DNA of 64,000 nucleotides, from contig CAJUAB010000019.1 of assembly GCA_910583845.1 (NCBI GenBank), positions 36,012 to 100,011 of the forward strand, written 5' to 3'. The notes below the pieces were generated by a model. That model did not search any database and was not told the DNA's origin. It saw only the letters and a list, made by a program, of their open reading frames with translations. This DNA is from an uncultured Acetatifactor sp. Lineage in GTDB: Bacteria > Bacillota > Clostridia > Lachnospirales > Lachnospiraceae. Positions within the stretch are counted from its first letter, which is position 1; each line of letters begins with the position of its first letter. Position numbers and translations under genes: made by a program. This document shows, piece after piece, positions 26,102-34,971 of the stretch.

Positions 26102-26797
26102 TCATTCATAAAACCTTTCCCCGGTTTCTAGGCACATACAGGCAAGCCTTCCCCCGGGAAAGCCGCAGCCGCAGTCCATCATATATAGATTGCCCGCCTC
26201 ATTATGCCATATGGAGGTTCCCTCTTCGTCGCAGTAGGCTCCCGGGAACCTGGAAAACTCGCTGGTATTGTTGTGTCCGCAGAAGGAGATATATCCCGGG
26301 ATTCCCTTTGTCGCAAACAGTTCGATATACCAGTCCCCCATCAGATAGTAGTCCGCCTTCCTCCATCTGTCAGGGGCGGAGGTCATGGCGTGGGCAAAGA
26401 GGTACTTTCTGTTTTCCAGTTCCAGGTCGGTGTGCAGGGGGAGACTGCGGATGAAGGCTTCCAGCTTCCCCATATCTTCGGGGGAAAGCTGTTGCCGCAG
26501 CAGGTCAAAGGAGTTGTACATATAGGGTGTACATGCCTCCTGTTCCTGCCGGGACAGGGAAGCATAATGACGGATATAGGCCGCCAGCCATTGATCATGG
26601 TTGCCCCGCAGGGCGGTGCAGCGTTTCCCCAACTCCAATATCTTGCAATAGACTCCTGCCGGGTCCGCATCGTCTCCTCCCCGATCAAAAAGATCTCCCA
26701 GAACATAAAGGTGATCTCTGGTCCCCAGGGAGATTCTTTGCAGAAGCTGACAGAGTTTTTTGCAATTGTTGTGAACATCGCCCAGTACATAGTGCAT
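26102..26797 (-). CDS. Calcineurin-like metallophosphoesterase (PrpE/Ser-Thr phosphatase type)
   Basis: A 231-residue phosphoesterase with all dimetal motifs: GDVHNN (residues 6-11), GDLFDRGGDD, RGNHDQW, FAHA and FCGHNNTSEF. The order and spacing fit bacterial PPP-type protein phosphatases and bis(nucleosyl)tetraphosphatases of about 230 residues. The target cannot be assigned. It is a single gene, with GGAGG before the ATG, convergent with the small CxxC protein gene. Confidence 0.9.
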   Translation of the reverse strand: MHYVLGDVHNNCKKLCQLLQRISLGTRDHLYVLGDLFDRGGDDADPAGVYCKILELGKRCTALRGNHDQWLAAYIRHYASLSRQEQEACTPYMYNSFDLLRQQLSPEDMGKLEAFIRSLPLHTDLELENRKYLFAHAMTSAPDRWRKADYYLMGDWYIELFATKGIPGYISFCGHNNTSEFSRFPGAYCDEEGTSIWHNEAGNLYMMDCGCGFPGGRLACMCLETGERFYE

Positions 26798-26948
26798 ATT
26801 GAGAGGACCTCCATTTTGTTGAAATTATGTCATATTGTACTGCTTTTATGGGGTGGTGTCAACGAATGAATCGTTTGCGCGCTGCCCATTTCCGTATGAT
26901 CGATGGGGCGTTGGCGGGGAAAGGAAATGTGGGTAAAGGAGAAAGCGT

Positions 26949-28463
26949 ATGTTGAGAGCGGCAGCAGTATTCAGCGACCATATGGTGTTGCAGAGAAACA
27001 AGAAGATCTGTGTGTTCGGGGAGGGAGAGAACGGCAGAAAGATCAGAGTGTCTTTGGGGGAGGCCCATGCCGACGCCGTATGCCGGGACGGAAAATGGAC
27101 GGCATACCTGCCGGAGCAGGAGGCGGCGCAGGAGCTGCATATGGAGATCAGTGACGGAAGCGAACCCCTCCGCTTTACGGACGTGGCTGTGGGAGAGGTC
27201 TGGCTGGCGGGCGGACAGTCCAATATGGAACTGGAACTGAAGGACGCGGAGGGCGGTAAAGAGATTCTGCAAAGCAAAGACTGTCCCGGGATACGTTTTT
27301 ATAATACGCCCAGGCAGTCCTATGAGGGCCCGGATTTTGAGGAAGTGGAGCGGGCCTCCCGCTGGGAGCGTTTCGGAGAGGAGGCGGCGGCAAAATGGTC
27401 CGCCGTGGGGTTCTATTTTGCCCGGGAACTGGCGCAGCGCCTGCAGGTGACGGTGGGCGTGATCGGCTGCAACTGGGGAGGCACTTCCGCCAGCTGCTGG
27501 ATGAGCCGGGAAGTCCTGCTGTCCCGGGCGGCTACCCGCAGCTATGTGGAAGAGTACGAGAGCGCCGAATCCGCGCGTAAGCCCAGGGAGGAGCAGATCA
27601 GAGAATACCAGGAATATCAGGCGATTCAGGAGGAGTGGGACAAAAGGGCCGCGGCGGTGTATGAAAAAGACCCCATGATGGCTTTTGACAAGGTGCAGGA
27701 GCTGATCGGACCCTGCCGGTATCCCGGTCCCATGAACTGCGCCAATTTTACCAGACCGGCGGGATTGTATGAGACCATGCTGAAAAGGGTGGCGCCCTAT
27801 ACGATTCAGGGCTTTATCTATTATCAGGGGGAGAGCGACGACCACCGGCCCGGGGACTACTATGAACTGCTTACGGGCCTGATCGGGCAGTGGCGGCGGG
27901 ACTGGGGGGATGACAGACTGCCGTTTCTGATGGTGCAGCTTCCCATGCACAGATACAGGCACGATCCGGATACCAAAAGCTGGTGTGTGATCCGGGAGAG
28001 CCAGATGCGGGCCTTTGACACGATCCGGAATACAGGCATCGCGGTGGCCATTGACTGCGGACAGTTTCATGAGATTCATCCCAAAAACAAAAAGCCCGTG
28101 GGGGAGAGACTGGCGTTGCAGGCGCTGAACGGCGTGTACCGGCTGCTGCCCGACGAGGAAGCCTTTGGCCCCATATACCGGGATTTCCGTTACCGTGAGG
28201 GCGGCATGGAACTGACCTTTGACCATGTGGGGGTATGTTTTGTCTGCCGGGGAGACCGGGTGACCGGGTTTGAACTGGCCGGCGGGGACGGTGTGTTCAT
28301 GGAGGCGGATCTGGTAATTCTGGAGGGAAACAGGATCTTTCTGTCCTGCGGGGAGATCCAGGAACCGGTCATGGCCAGATATCTGTGGACCAATTATGGG
28401 GAGGTGACGCTCTTTGGGGCAAACGGCCTGCCGCTGGCACCTTTCCGCACCCATCTTTTTTGA
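26949..28463 (+). CDS. Sialate O-acetylesterase-like SGNH hydrolase
   Basis: A 504-residue carbohydrate esterase. Motifs are GEVWLAGGQSNME with the catalytic Ser (about residues 86-98), GCNWGGTSASCW, GFIYYQGESD (about 290), and DCGQFHEIHPKNK with the Asp/His part of the triad (about 365). An N-terminal beta domain (FSDHMVLQRNKKICVFG) and a C-terminal beta domain match known sialate 9-O-acetylesterases. No signal peptide is present. Members also deacetylate xylan or other acetylated glycans, so the substrate is not certain. AAAGGAG precedes the ATG. Confidence 0.92.
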   Translation: MLRAAAVFSDHMVLQRNKKICVFGEGENGRKIRVSLGEAHADAVCRDGKWTAYLPEQEAAQELHMEISDGSEPLRFTDVAVGEVWLAGGQSNMELELKDAEGGKEILQSKDCPGIRFYNTPRQSYEGPDFEEVERASRWERFGEEAAAKWSAVGFYFARELAQRLQVTVGVIGCNWGGTSASCWMSREVLLSRAATRSYVEEYESAESARKPREEQIREYQEYQAIQEEWDKRAAAVYEKDPMMAFDKVQELIGPCRYPGPMNCANFTRPAGLYETMLKRVAPYTIQGFIYYQGESDDHRPGDYYELLTGLIGQWRRDWGDDRLPFLMVQLPMHRYRHDPDTKSWCVIRESQMRAFDTIRNTGIAVAIDCGQFHEIHPKNKKPVGERLALQALNGVYRLLPDEEAFGPIYRDFRYREGGMELTFDHVGVCFVCRGDRVTGFELAGGDGVFMEADLVILEGNRIFLSCGEIQEPVMARYLWTNYGEVTLFGANGLPLAPFRTHLF

Positions 28464-28477
28464 CAGGGAGGAATGAG

Positions 28478-29164
28478 ATGGCTTCCTGGATCATACATCT
28501 GCGGGTGGCGCAGGAAATCTGCCAACGACTTGCCTTACAGCATATTGACAGATTCATACTGGGAAATATCGCGCCGGACAGCGGCATACCCAAAGCGGAC
28601 GGGAGCGGCTACCTGCCCGATGCCGAAATATCCCACTTTCGCACGTTGGATCAGAACGGGATCAAAGATATACAGGAAGGACGCTTTATAGAACGATATT
28701 TTACCGAATCCCGGAGGGCGGGTTATGACAGCAAAACCTGTACCTTCTATTTCGGATATCTGACACATCTTCTGACGGATAAACTGTGGGCCCGGGAGAT
28801 TGTCTATGGGGCAAAGGACAGATTTCCCGATCTGTTTGACCGGGACCGGGACGCTTTCTGGAAAAAGATCAAGCGGGACTGGTACGATCTGGATTTTATG
28901 TACCTGAGGGACCACCCTGACTTTGAGGCGTTCCGAAGATATGAGAGTATGGAAGATCTGCGCAATCGGTATATGGATTTCTTCCCGCCGGATGCATTTG
29001 AAAAACGCCGGGAGTTTATCATCGCGTTTTACCGGGAGGGGGCGGAGCATGTGGTCCGAAGGGAGACCTATCTTTCCGCAAAGGAGCTGGAGCGCTTTGT
29101 CCTGCACGCCGCGGAGGAGATCCTGCGGCAATGCGGGGATGAGACCCTGCGGCAGCAAAGATAA
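28478..29164 (+). CDS. Zinc-dependent phospholipase C-like protein
   Basis: A 228-residue protein starting at ATG 28478 (MASWIIHLRVA) after GGGAGGAA, 14 bp past the esterase gene, so probably co-transcribed. It fits the zinc-dependent phospholipase C/S1-P1 nuclease-like fold: W4 and H7 near the N-terminus, GNIAPDS, SHFRT, and YFGYLTHLLTDKLW with the His/Asp ligands. No signal peptide is visible, so secretion, as in classical alpha-toxin, is not supported; many Firmicutes carry such cytoplasmic relatives of unknown role. Confidence 0.8.
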   Translation: MASWIIHLRVAQEICQRLALQHIDRFILGNIAPDSGIPKADGSGYLPDAEISHFRTLDQNGIKDIQEGRFIERYFTESRRAGYDSKTCTFYFGYLTHLLTDKLWAREIVYGAKDRFPDLFDRDRDAFWKKIKRDWYDLDFMYLRDHPDFEAFRRYESMEDLRNRYMDFFPPDAFEKRREFIIAFYREGAEHVVRRETYLSAKELERFVLHAAEEILRQCGDETLRQQR

Positions 29165-29179
29165 AGAAACAAAAGGGGA

Positions 29180-29208
29180 TTGACATTTCCCCGGGATGAT
29201 GTTATTTT
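29180..29208 (+). promoter_or_regulatory. Promoter of a short transcription unit
   Basis: TTGACA (29180-29185), 17-bp spacer, TATTTT (29203-29208). It starts 15 bp after the phospholipase-like stop and points into a 400-bp region that ends in a good terminator at 29583-29611, with no ordinary gene between. Confidence 0.6.
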
Positions 29209-29257
29209 AATCCTGTAAATGGAAATAGCCAAGTCACAGGGAAAGGCGGTGGTTTAT

Positions 29258-29368
29258 ATGATGAGAACAAGTTTATATGCGTACATGTCATATCAGCCAT
29301 TTCCTTTCTTTTCTATATGTGATAGATTCTCAGGGATATGCCCTCAGAATCGGAGCTGTAGATTATGA
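29258..29368 (+). CDS. Possible 36-residue peptide
   Basis: An ATGATG start 50 bp after the promoter at 29180, preceded by AAAGGCGGTGG at good distance. The 36-residue product has aromatic and cysteine residues (SICDRFSGICPQNRSCRL at the end, three Cys). I do not recognise it. Coding is suggested only by promoter, ribosome site and terminator context; it could equally be a chance frame in a small RNA. Confidence 0.3.
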   Translation: MMRTSLYAYMSYQPFPFFSICDRFSGICPQNRSCRL

Positions 29369-29422
29369 AACAGATTTTTTAAATGTCGTTCACTTTAAGT
29401 CAGAACGGTTCAGGAAAGGCTG

Positions 29423-29580
29423 GAGCGTGTTTGAAAACCATTCCCGCCATCTGTACGCCCCACTTTGCATGGTATCTGTGCCAGGTTCAGGGGGCGGTGC
29501 CCCTGCGCCTCCTGAATCTGGCGCGGATACCATGCAAACGGTGACGCACATCTGACAGAAAGCATTTTTCAAACACGCTC
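29423..29580. mobile_element. MITE-like 158-bp palindromic element
   Basis: The ends are perfect 15-bp inverted repeats (GAGCGTGTTTGAAAA and its complement). Inside, GCATGGTATC pairs with GATACCATGC and CCAGGTTCAGG with CCTGAATCTGG (one mismatch), so the whole element can fold into one long hairpin. It encodes nothing evident. A partial copy of its left end lies at 2006-2034. Size, terminal repeats and dispersal fit a miniature inverted-repeat element; no target duplication was confirmed. Confidence 0.7.
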
Positions 29581-29582
29581 TA

Positions 29583-29611
29583 AGACATACGATGCAGGTA
29601 TGTCTTTTTTT
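29583..29611 (+). terminator. Intrinsic terminator
   Basis: AGACATAC and GTATGTCT form an 8-bp stem with a 7-base loop, followed by seven T. It closes the short unit that begins with the promoter at 29180. The remaining 225 bp to the next gene hold no clear feature. Confidence 0.8.
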
Positions 29612-29836
29612 GTTACCTGAAAACATCGGGTACATATACCGGCTTGTTCTCCCCATATACTGTGAGCCGCTTCCGGGAAGTACAGGAAGCCCCCGGAAGC
29701 GAATACGGCGCAAAATGTGTCACATAGCCCTATAAAAAGCATCCGCCCTGGAGGCGGGAGGTTCAGAAGAACAGGCCATTGCGAAACATTCTCCGCAAGT
29801 GACTGTTCGGAAGAACCGTAAAAGGAGAACAGGTAT

Positions 29837-31663
29837 ATGAATCAGTTTAAGAAAATCATGGCCCAGAGCCATACGCAGAACAAGGACTGCCTGCATAAAC
29901 TCTACACCGACAGGCAGATTTATATCAGTTATATCAGCAGCAGCATGCAGCCTGTAGAAGACGAAAAAATCTATCACTATCGGGAAATATCCTTCACTTT
30001 CGCGGGAACGGGTTTCCGCGCCCCCCAGCGGATGACGCTGGATGTGTGGGTCCCGGGGGAGCTGGCGGGACCTGGCGGGGAGATCGAAAAACAGCCCGTC
30101 CCCTGGGAGGACTGGCTGCTGCGCAATCTGTCAGGCCCCATAAACGCCCTGGCCCGAAGCCTGCAAAACGACCATAAGGATACCCGGGAAAAACCGGATT
30201 TTTTCATGCAGGAGACGGATCAGGCGGTCAGGAGGCGTTCCGGCTGTCTGTACAGGAGGGACCGGCGGGCATTCCGTCTGCGGATCTCCTTTGTGTTTCC
30301 CCTGATTGGCGGTCACAGCGTAAACGGAAAAAGCGGATACAAGGGCATAAAGATGTTGCTGGATACCCTTTGCGATTGTCTGGAGAACGCGGACAGGGAG
30401 AGTCTCCGGGAGCAGATCGGGACCTGGGAAAGGCAGGCGGATATCCGGAATTACCTGAAAAAGAACGGACTGATGGCTTTTGTGGCGGACGGCAGCATTC
30501 TGCCCAGACAGGGGGATACGCAGCTGCCCTTAGCCGGGGCGGTTCCTTTTCTGTCGCCCTCCCGGCTGCGGGTGAAGATTCCCTGCCGGGACGGAAAGGT
30601 GCTGACAGGTATGGGCATCCCCAGGGGCATTACCCTCATAACGGGAGGCGGCTATGGCGGCAAAAGCACTCTGCTGGACGCGCTGGAACAGGGGATCTAT
30701 TTTCATGTGAAAGGGGACGGCAGAGAATATGTGATTATGGAAGAGACCGCCTGCAAAATCTATGCGGAGGACGGCAGAAATGTACAGACCACAGACCTGT
30801 CTCCCTTCTTTTCCCATATGCCGGGTGCCGGAGGAGCCCATGCGTTCTCCACCGTCCACGCTAGCGGAAGTGTGTCTCAGGCGGCCAATATTGTGGAGGC
30901 GGTGTATGGAGGCAGCCGCTGCCTTCTGATGGACGAGGACACCAGCGCCACCAACTTTATGATCCGGGACCGGCTTATGCGCAGGCTGGTGCGCAAGGAG
31001 CCCATTATCCCCTACACGGACAGAGTGGAGGAACTGAAGGAGAGAGGAGTATCTACCATCCTGGTCATCGGCGGTTCCGGAGAGTATCTGGAGCATGGGG
31101 ACTGCGTTCTGTTGATGGAGGATTATCGGGTGTATGACAGAACATCAAAGATAAGGGAACTGCTGGTCCGCCCGGAGGGACGGGCAGCTTGTTCCGGCGG
31201 GGCTCACGGACAAAAGGGGGCAGATCCGGAGCCGACAGACCGGGAAAGCGGAGTCATCCCCAAACGGGAGGCCGCGGGGGGAGACGGCCATATATGGATG
31301 GAACGAAAAACGCTGCCCCGGGAACTGTGCTGCGGGGAAGCGCCTTGCAGCCGCACGGTGGGCATTGACCATGGCCGCTACATCCGGCTGGGGGAGATCA
31401 CGGCTGACATCACCCGGCTGACGGCGGTGGGGGCGGCCGGGCAGGTCCATACGCTTGCGTGGCTTCTGGAGAAACTGCTTTCGCAGGACCTGTATAAGGA
31501 GGCAGATCTGCGAGTCTGCTGTGAGCAGCTGGTCCAAAGCCTGTTTGAGGACTCTGCGGATGTGATTCTGTCCTCCCGCGGTCATGCGTATGAACTCTGG
31601 CTGGAGGAGGTGCGCGGGCTGGATTTGCTGATGGCCGCCGCCAGACTCAGAAAGTCTTGTTAA
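29837..31663 (+). CDS. Predicted ATPase of the ABC class (PF09818 type)
   Basis: A 608-residue protein of the stand-alone ABC-class ATPase family, not linked to a transporter. The nucleotide site is GITLITGGGYGGKSTLLDALEQG (Walker A GGGYGGKST near residue 270), then FSTVHASGSVSQAANIVEAV as signature region and CLLMDEDTSATNFM as Walker B with D-E-D-T-S, characteristic of this family. The N-terminal 200 residues form the family-specific domain (FVFPLIGGHSVNGKSGYKG). Residues of about 440-490 are a variable linker. RNA-related roles have been suggested for eukaryotic relatives; the bacterial role is unknown. AAAGGAG precedes the ATG. Confidence 0.9.
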   Translation: MNQFKKIMAQSHTQNKDCLHKLYTDRQIYISYISSSMQPVEDEKIYHYREISFTFAGTGFRAPQRMTLDVWVPGELAGPGGEIEKQPVPWEDWLLRNLSGPINALARSLQNDHKDTREKPDFFMQETDQAVRRRSGCLYRRDRRAFRLRISFVFPLIGGHSVNGKSGYKGIKMLLDTLCDCLENADRESLREQIGTWERQADIRNYLKKNGLMAFVADGSILPRQGDTQLPLAGAVPFLSPSRLRVKIPCRDGKVLTGMGIPRGITLITGGGYGGKSTLLDALEQGIYFHVKGDGREYVIMEETACKIYAEDGRNVQTTDLSPFFSHMPGAGGAHAFSTVHASGSVSQAANIVEAVYGGSRCLLMDEDTSATNFMIRDRLMRRLVRKEPIIPYTDRVEELKERGVSTILVIGGSGEYLEHGDCVLLMEDYRVYDRTSKIRELLVRPEGRAACSGGAHGQKGADPEPTDRESGVIPKREAAGGDGHIWMERKTLPRELCCGEAPCSRTVGIDHGRYIRLGEITADITRLTAVGAAGQVHTLAWLLEKLLSQDLYKEADLRVCCEQLVQSLFEDSADVILSSRGHAYELWLEEVRGLDLLMAAARLRKSC

Positions 31664-31680
31664 AATGCCGGATTCTGTTG

Positions 31681-31709
31681 TTGACACGGCGTGAAACGGT
31701 TGATAGAAT
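31681..31709 (+). promoter_or_regulatory. Promoter of the histidine kinase-GGDEF operon
   Basis: TTGACA (31681-31686), 17-bp spacer, TAGAAT (31704-31709), about 95 bp before the kinase start and 18 bp after the stop of the ABC-class ATPase. Confidence 0.75.
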
Positions 31710-31803
31710 TAAAATGTGGAAATCGGGCGGCTTGTCCGATCTTATGTGCTGTCCGGAAACAGGCGGCATAATAAAACAAGAAATGTCAGCTGGGGGAAAT
31801 TAT

Positions 31804-34800
31804 ATGTACCATTGTCATTTGCAGATATATCTCATAAGCCGTCGGCCAGAGCGGTTCGACATCATCCAAAAGGCAGCTCCGCTGGCGCCCTTTACACATA
31901 CCTTCCTGGAGAGCGACAGGCCCCGGGAGGAACTGGCGGCGGCTGCGGATGTGATCCTGGCTGACCTGGAGAATATGGACGCCGTATGTGAGACGGAAAA
32001 GCTGATCACCTGGAAGGGGCCGGAGGTGGAGCTGATTCTGCTGGCAGACAGTCGGCAGACGGAGACTCTGACGGATTTCCTGCCCCGGATCAGGGATATC
32101 TGGACCCTGCCCATGTCCGAGAGGGAGCTGGGCTTTCGCTTCCTGCGCTGGCAGCAGTGCTGCAAGACGCAGAAAGACTATTGGGAGACCAGCCAGTATC
32201 TGGAGGCCACGATCAACAGCGCTCCCAATCTGGTCTGGTACAAGGACAAGGACGGCGTACACGAGAAAGTCAACAACAGCTTTTGCCGGGCGGTGAACAA
32301 GACCCAGGCCCAGGTGCAGGGACGCCGCCATGCCTATATCTGGGATGTGGAGCAGGATGACCCCGCCTGCATCGAGTCCGAGCTCATGGTTATGGAGAAG
32401 AGAGAGACCTGCATTTCGGGGGAATGTATCCAGACCCAGGACGGCCCCAGGCTGCTCACCACGTACAAGTCCCCGCTGTATGATCTGGACGGCAGCGTCA
32501 TGGGAACGGTGGGTGTGGCCATAGACGTGACCAGAGAGCAGGAATACGCGCAGGAGCTGCTTCGCAGGACCCAGACCATGGAGGCGATTTTTACCTCTAT
32601 GGACTGCGGCATTGTGTGCCATACGCTGGATGGGACGCGTATCACCCGCATGAACAGAGCCGCGCTGCGGATTCTGGGGTATGAATCCCAGGAAGACATG
32701 ATGGCGGCGGGCTTTGATATGATGGCCGCCTCCGTTCTGGAAGAGGACCGGCTCAAGCTCCAGGAGAGCCTTCAGTCCCTGGAAAAAGAGGGGGACAGCA
32801 TCAATGTGGCGTATCGCATACAGCATACAGGGGGCGATATTCTGCACATTATGGGGAATATCAAGCTCATACGGGAAAACGGGGAACTGATTTACCAGCG
32901 TTTTCTGCTGGACTGCACTGCCCAGAAAAAGCGTGAGGAGAGAAGGCAGCAGGAGAAGGATAAGCACCAGATCGAGCTGATTCATGCGCTGAGCATTGAA
33001 TATAATCTCGTATGTTATTTTGACCTGGACACGGCCCGGGGCAATGCCCTGCGCGTTGAGGAATGCCAGGAGGATATTTTACAGACGATTTTTGCCGGGG
33101 AACTGTCCCTGGAAGAGTGTATGGGACGCTACATAGAGAACGGCGTTTATGAGGAGGACAGGGAGGCCATGAAGGAGGCCGCCTCCTGTGAGTGGCTGGG
33201 CAGGGAACTCTCCCAGAAAAAAATGTGCTTTATCAATTTCCGCACCACTTGCTGCGGGGAGATACGCTATTTTCAGATGGTTGCCGTGCGCGCCGGAGAT
33301 TGGGATAAAAACAGGGGAATCGTTCTGGGACTGCGCAGCGTGGATGAGGAGACCCGCAGCGAAATGAAGAAAAAGGCCCTGCTGGAGGACGCGCTCTCCC
33401 AGGCCAATCGGGCCAACAAGGCAAAGAGCGTATTCCTCTCCAATATGTCCCATGACATCCGTACGCCCATGAATGCCATCATCGGATTTACCACCCTGGC
33501 CATCACGCATATTGACCATAGGGAGCAGGTGGAGACTTATCTTAAGAAGATCATGACCTCCGGAAATCATCTGCTCAGCCTGATCAATGACATTCTGGAT
33601 ATGAGCCGCATTGAGAGCGGTAAGATGCATCTGGAGGAGAAGCATTGCAGCCTGCCGGATATCCTGCACAATCTGCGCAGCATTATCCAGGCGGATGTGC
33701 ATGCCAAACAGCTGGAGCTGTTCATGGATGCCATGGACATTCAGAATGAGGATATCTACTGCGACGGGCTGCGGCTGAACCAGGTGCTGCTGAATCTGCT
33801 CAGCAACGCGGTGAAATACACCGGCGCGGGCGGCAAAATAGCCGTCAAGGTGAGCGAGCTTTCCGGCGCTCCCTCCGGGTACGGCAATTATGAGTTCCGC
33901 ATCATAGACACAGGGATCGGCATGAGCGAGGAATTTGTGTCTCATATATTTGAACCCTTCGAGAGAGAGCGCAATTCCACGATCAGCAGAATACAGGGGA
34001 CCGGGCTGGGGATGTCCATCACCAAGAATATCGTGGACCTGATGAACGGATATATAGACGTAAAGAGCAAACAGGGCGTGGGGACAGAAGTGGTGGTCTC
34101 CTTCACCTTCCGCCTGTATTCCGGAAAGAAGGAGGCCCCGACGATTCCCGAGCTCAAGGGACTGCGGGCGCTGGTGGTGGATGACGATTTCAACACCTGT
34201 GACAGCGTGTCCAGCATGCTCCAGCAGATCGGCCTGCGCGCGGAGTGGACGCTGTCCGGAAAAGAGGCGGTCCTGCGCACCCGGCAGGCGGTTATGCGCG
34301 GGGACAATTATTCTGTCTATGTGGTAGACTGGCTGCTGCCCGATATGAACGGCGTGGAGGTGGCCCGCCGGATTCGTCAGGAGACCGGTAAGAATGTTCC
34401 CATTATTGTTCTGACCGCCTACGATTGGTCTGACATTGAAGACGAAGCGCTGGAGGCCGGGGTGACGGCTTTCTGCAGCAAGCCTCTGTTCCTTTCGGAA
34501 TTAAAGGGCTGCCTGCATTCCATTGTGGGTACGGATAAAAAAGAGGATGTTGCCGATCATCAGCAGACGGAAATTTTTACGGGCCGTATCCTGCTCACCG
34601 AGGACAACGAACTGAACCAGGAGATTGCGGTGGCCATTCTGGAGGGGGCCGGATTTTCCACGGAGGTCGCGGAGAACGGGCAGATGGCAGTGGAAATGCT
34701 CAGTCGTTCGGAGCCGGGATACTATCAGCTGGTGCTCATGGATGTGCAGATGCCGGTGATGAACGGCTATGAGGCCACCAGAGCCATCCGAAGGCTGGAG

Positions 34801-34971
34801 AACCGTAAGCTGGCCTCCATTCCGATTCTGGCCATGACAGCCAACGCTTTCGAGGAGGATAAACAGGAGGCTCTGAGCAGCGGCATGAACGGACATATAG
34901 CAAAGCCAATTAATATAGAGATTTTAATGAAGGAACTGGGCAAAATATTGCGACCTGAGGAATCGGTATGA
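31804..34971 (+). CDS. Hybrid sensor histidine kinase with PAS domains and two receiver domains
   Basis: About 1055 residues from ATG 31804 (GGGGGAAATT upstream; an earlier in-frame ATG lies inside the promoter region). After an N-terminal receiver-like region come PAS modules (NLVWYKDKDGVHEKVN, then GIVCHTLDGTRITRMN, and a further sensor segment to about 510). The HisKA phospho-site is SHDIRTPMNAIIGF (His near 549). The ATPase has NQVLLNLLSNAVKY (about 658), DTGIGM and GTGLGMSI. Two receiver domains follow: the first with Asp in VVDWLLPDMNG (about 840), the second with LMDVQMPVMNG (about 978). No transmembrane helix is seen, so the sensor is cytoplasmic. It overlaps the GGDEF gene by 4 bp. 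Confidence 0.93.
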   Translation: MYHCHLQIYLISRRPERFDIIQKAAPLAPFTHTFLESDRPREELAAAADVILADLENMDAVCETEKLITWKGPEVELILLADSRQTETLTDFLPRIRDIWTLPMSERELGFRFLRWQQCCKTQKDYWETSQYLEATINSAPNLVWYKDKDGVHEKVNNSFCRAVNKTQAQVQGRRHAYIWDVEQDDPACIESELMVMEKRETCISGECIQTQDGPRLLTTYKSPLYDLDGSVMGTVGVAIDVTREQEYAQELLRRTQTMEAIFTSMDCGIVCHTLDGTRITRMNRAALRILGYESQEDMMAAGFDMMAASVLEEDRLKLQESLQSLEKEGDSINVAYRIQHTGGDILHIMGNIKLIRENGELIYQRFLLDCTAQKKREERRQQEKDKHQIELIHALSIEYNLVCYFDLDTARGNALRVEECQEDILQTIFAGELSLEECMGRYIENGVYEEDREAMKEAASCEWLGRELSQKKMCFINFRTTCCGEIRYFQMVAVRAGDWDKNRGIVLGLRSVDEETRSEMKKKALLEDALSQANRANKAKSVFLSNMSHDIRTPMNAIIGFTTLAITHIDHREQVETYLKKIMTSGNHLLSLINDILDMSRIESGKMHLEEKHCSLPDILHNLRSIIQADVHAKQLELFMDAMDIQNEDIYCDGLRLNQVLLNLLSNAVKYTGAGGKIAVKVSELSGAPSGYGNYEFRIIDTGIGMSEEFVSHIFEPFERERNSTISRIQGTGLGMSITKNIVDLMNGYIDVKSKQGVGTEVVVSFTFRLYSGKKEAPTIPELKGLRALVVDDDFNTCDSVSSMLQQIGLRAEWTLSGKEAVLRTRQAVMRGDNYSVYVVDWLLPDMNGVEVARRIRQETGKNVPIIVLTAYDWSDIEDEALEAGVTAFCSKPLFLSELKGCLHSIVGTDKKEDVADHQQTEIFTGRILLTEDNELNQEIAVAILEGAGFSTEVAENGQMAVEMLSRSEPGYYQLVLMDVQMPVMNGYEATRAIRRLENRKLASIPILAMTANAFEEDKQEALSSGMNGHIAKPINIEILMKELGKILRPEESV

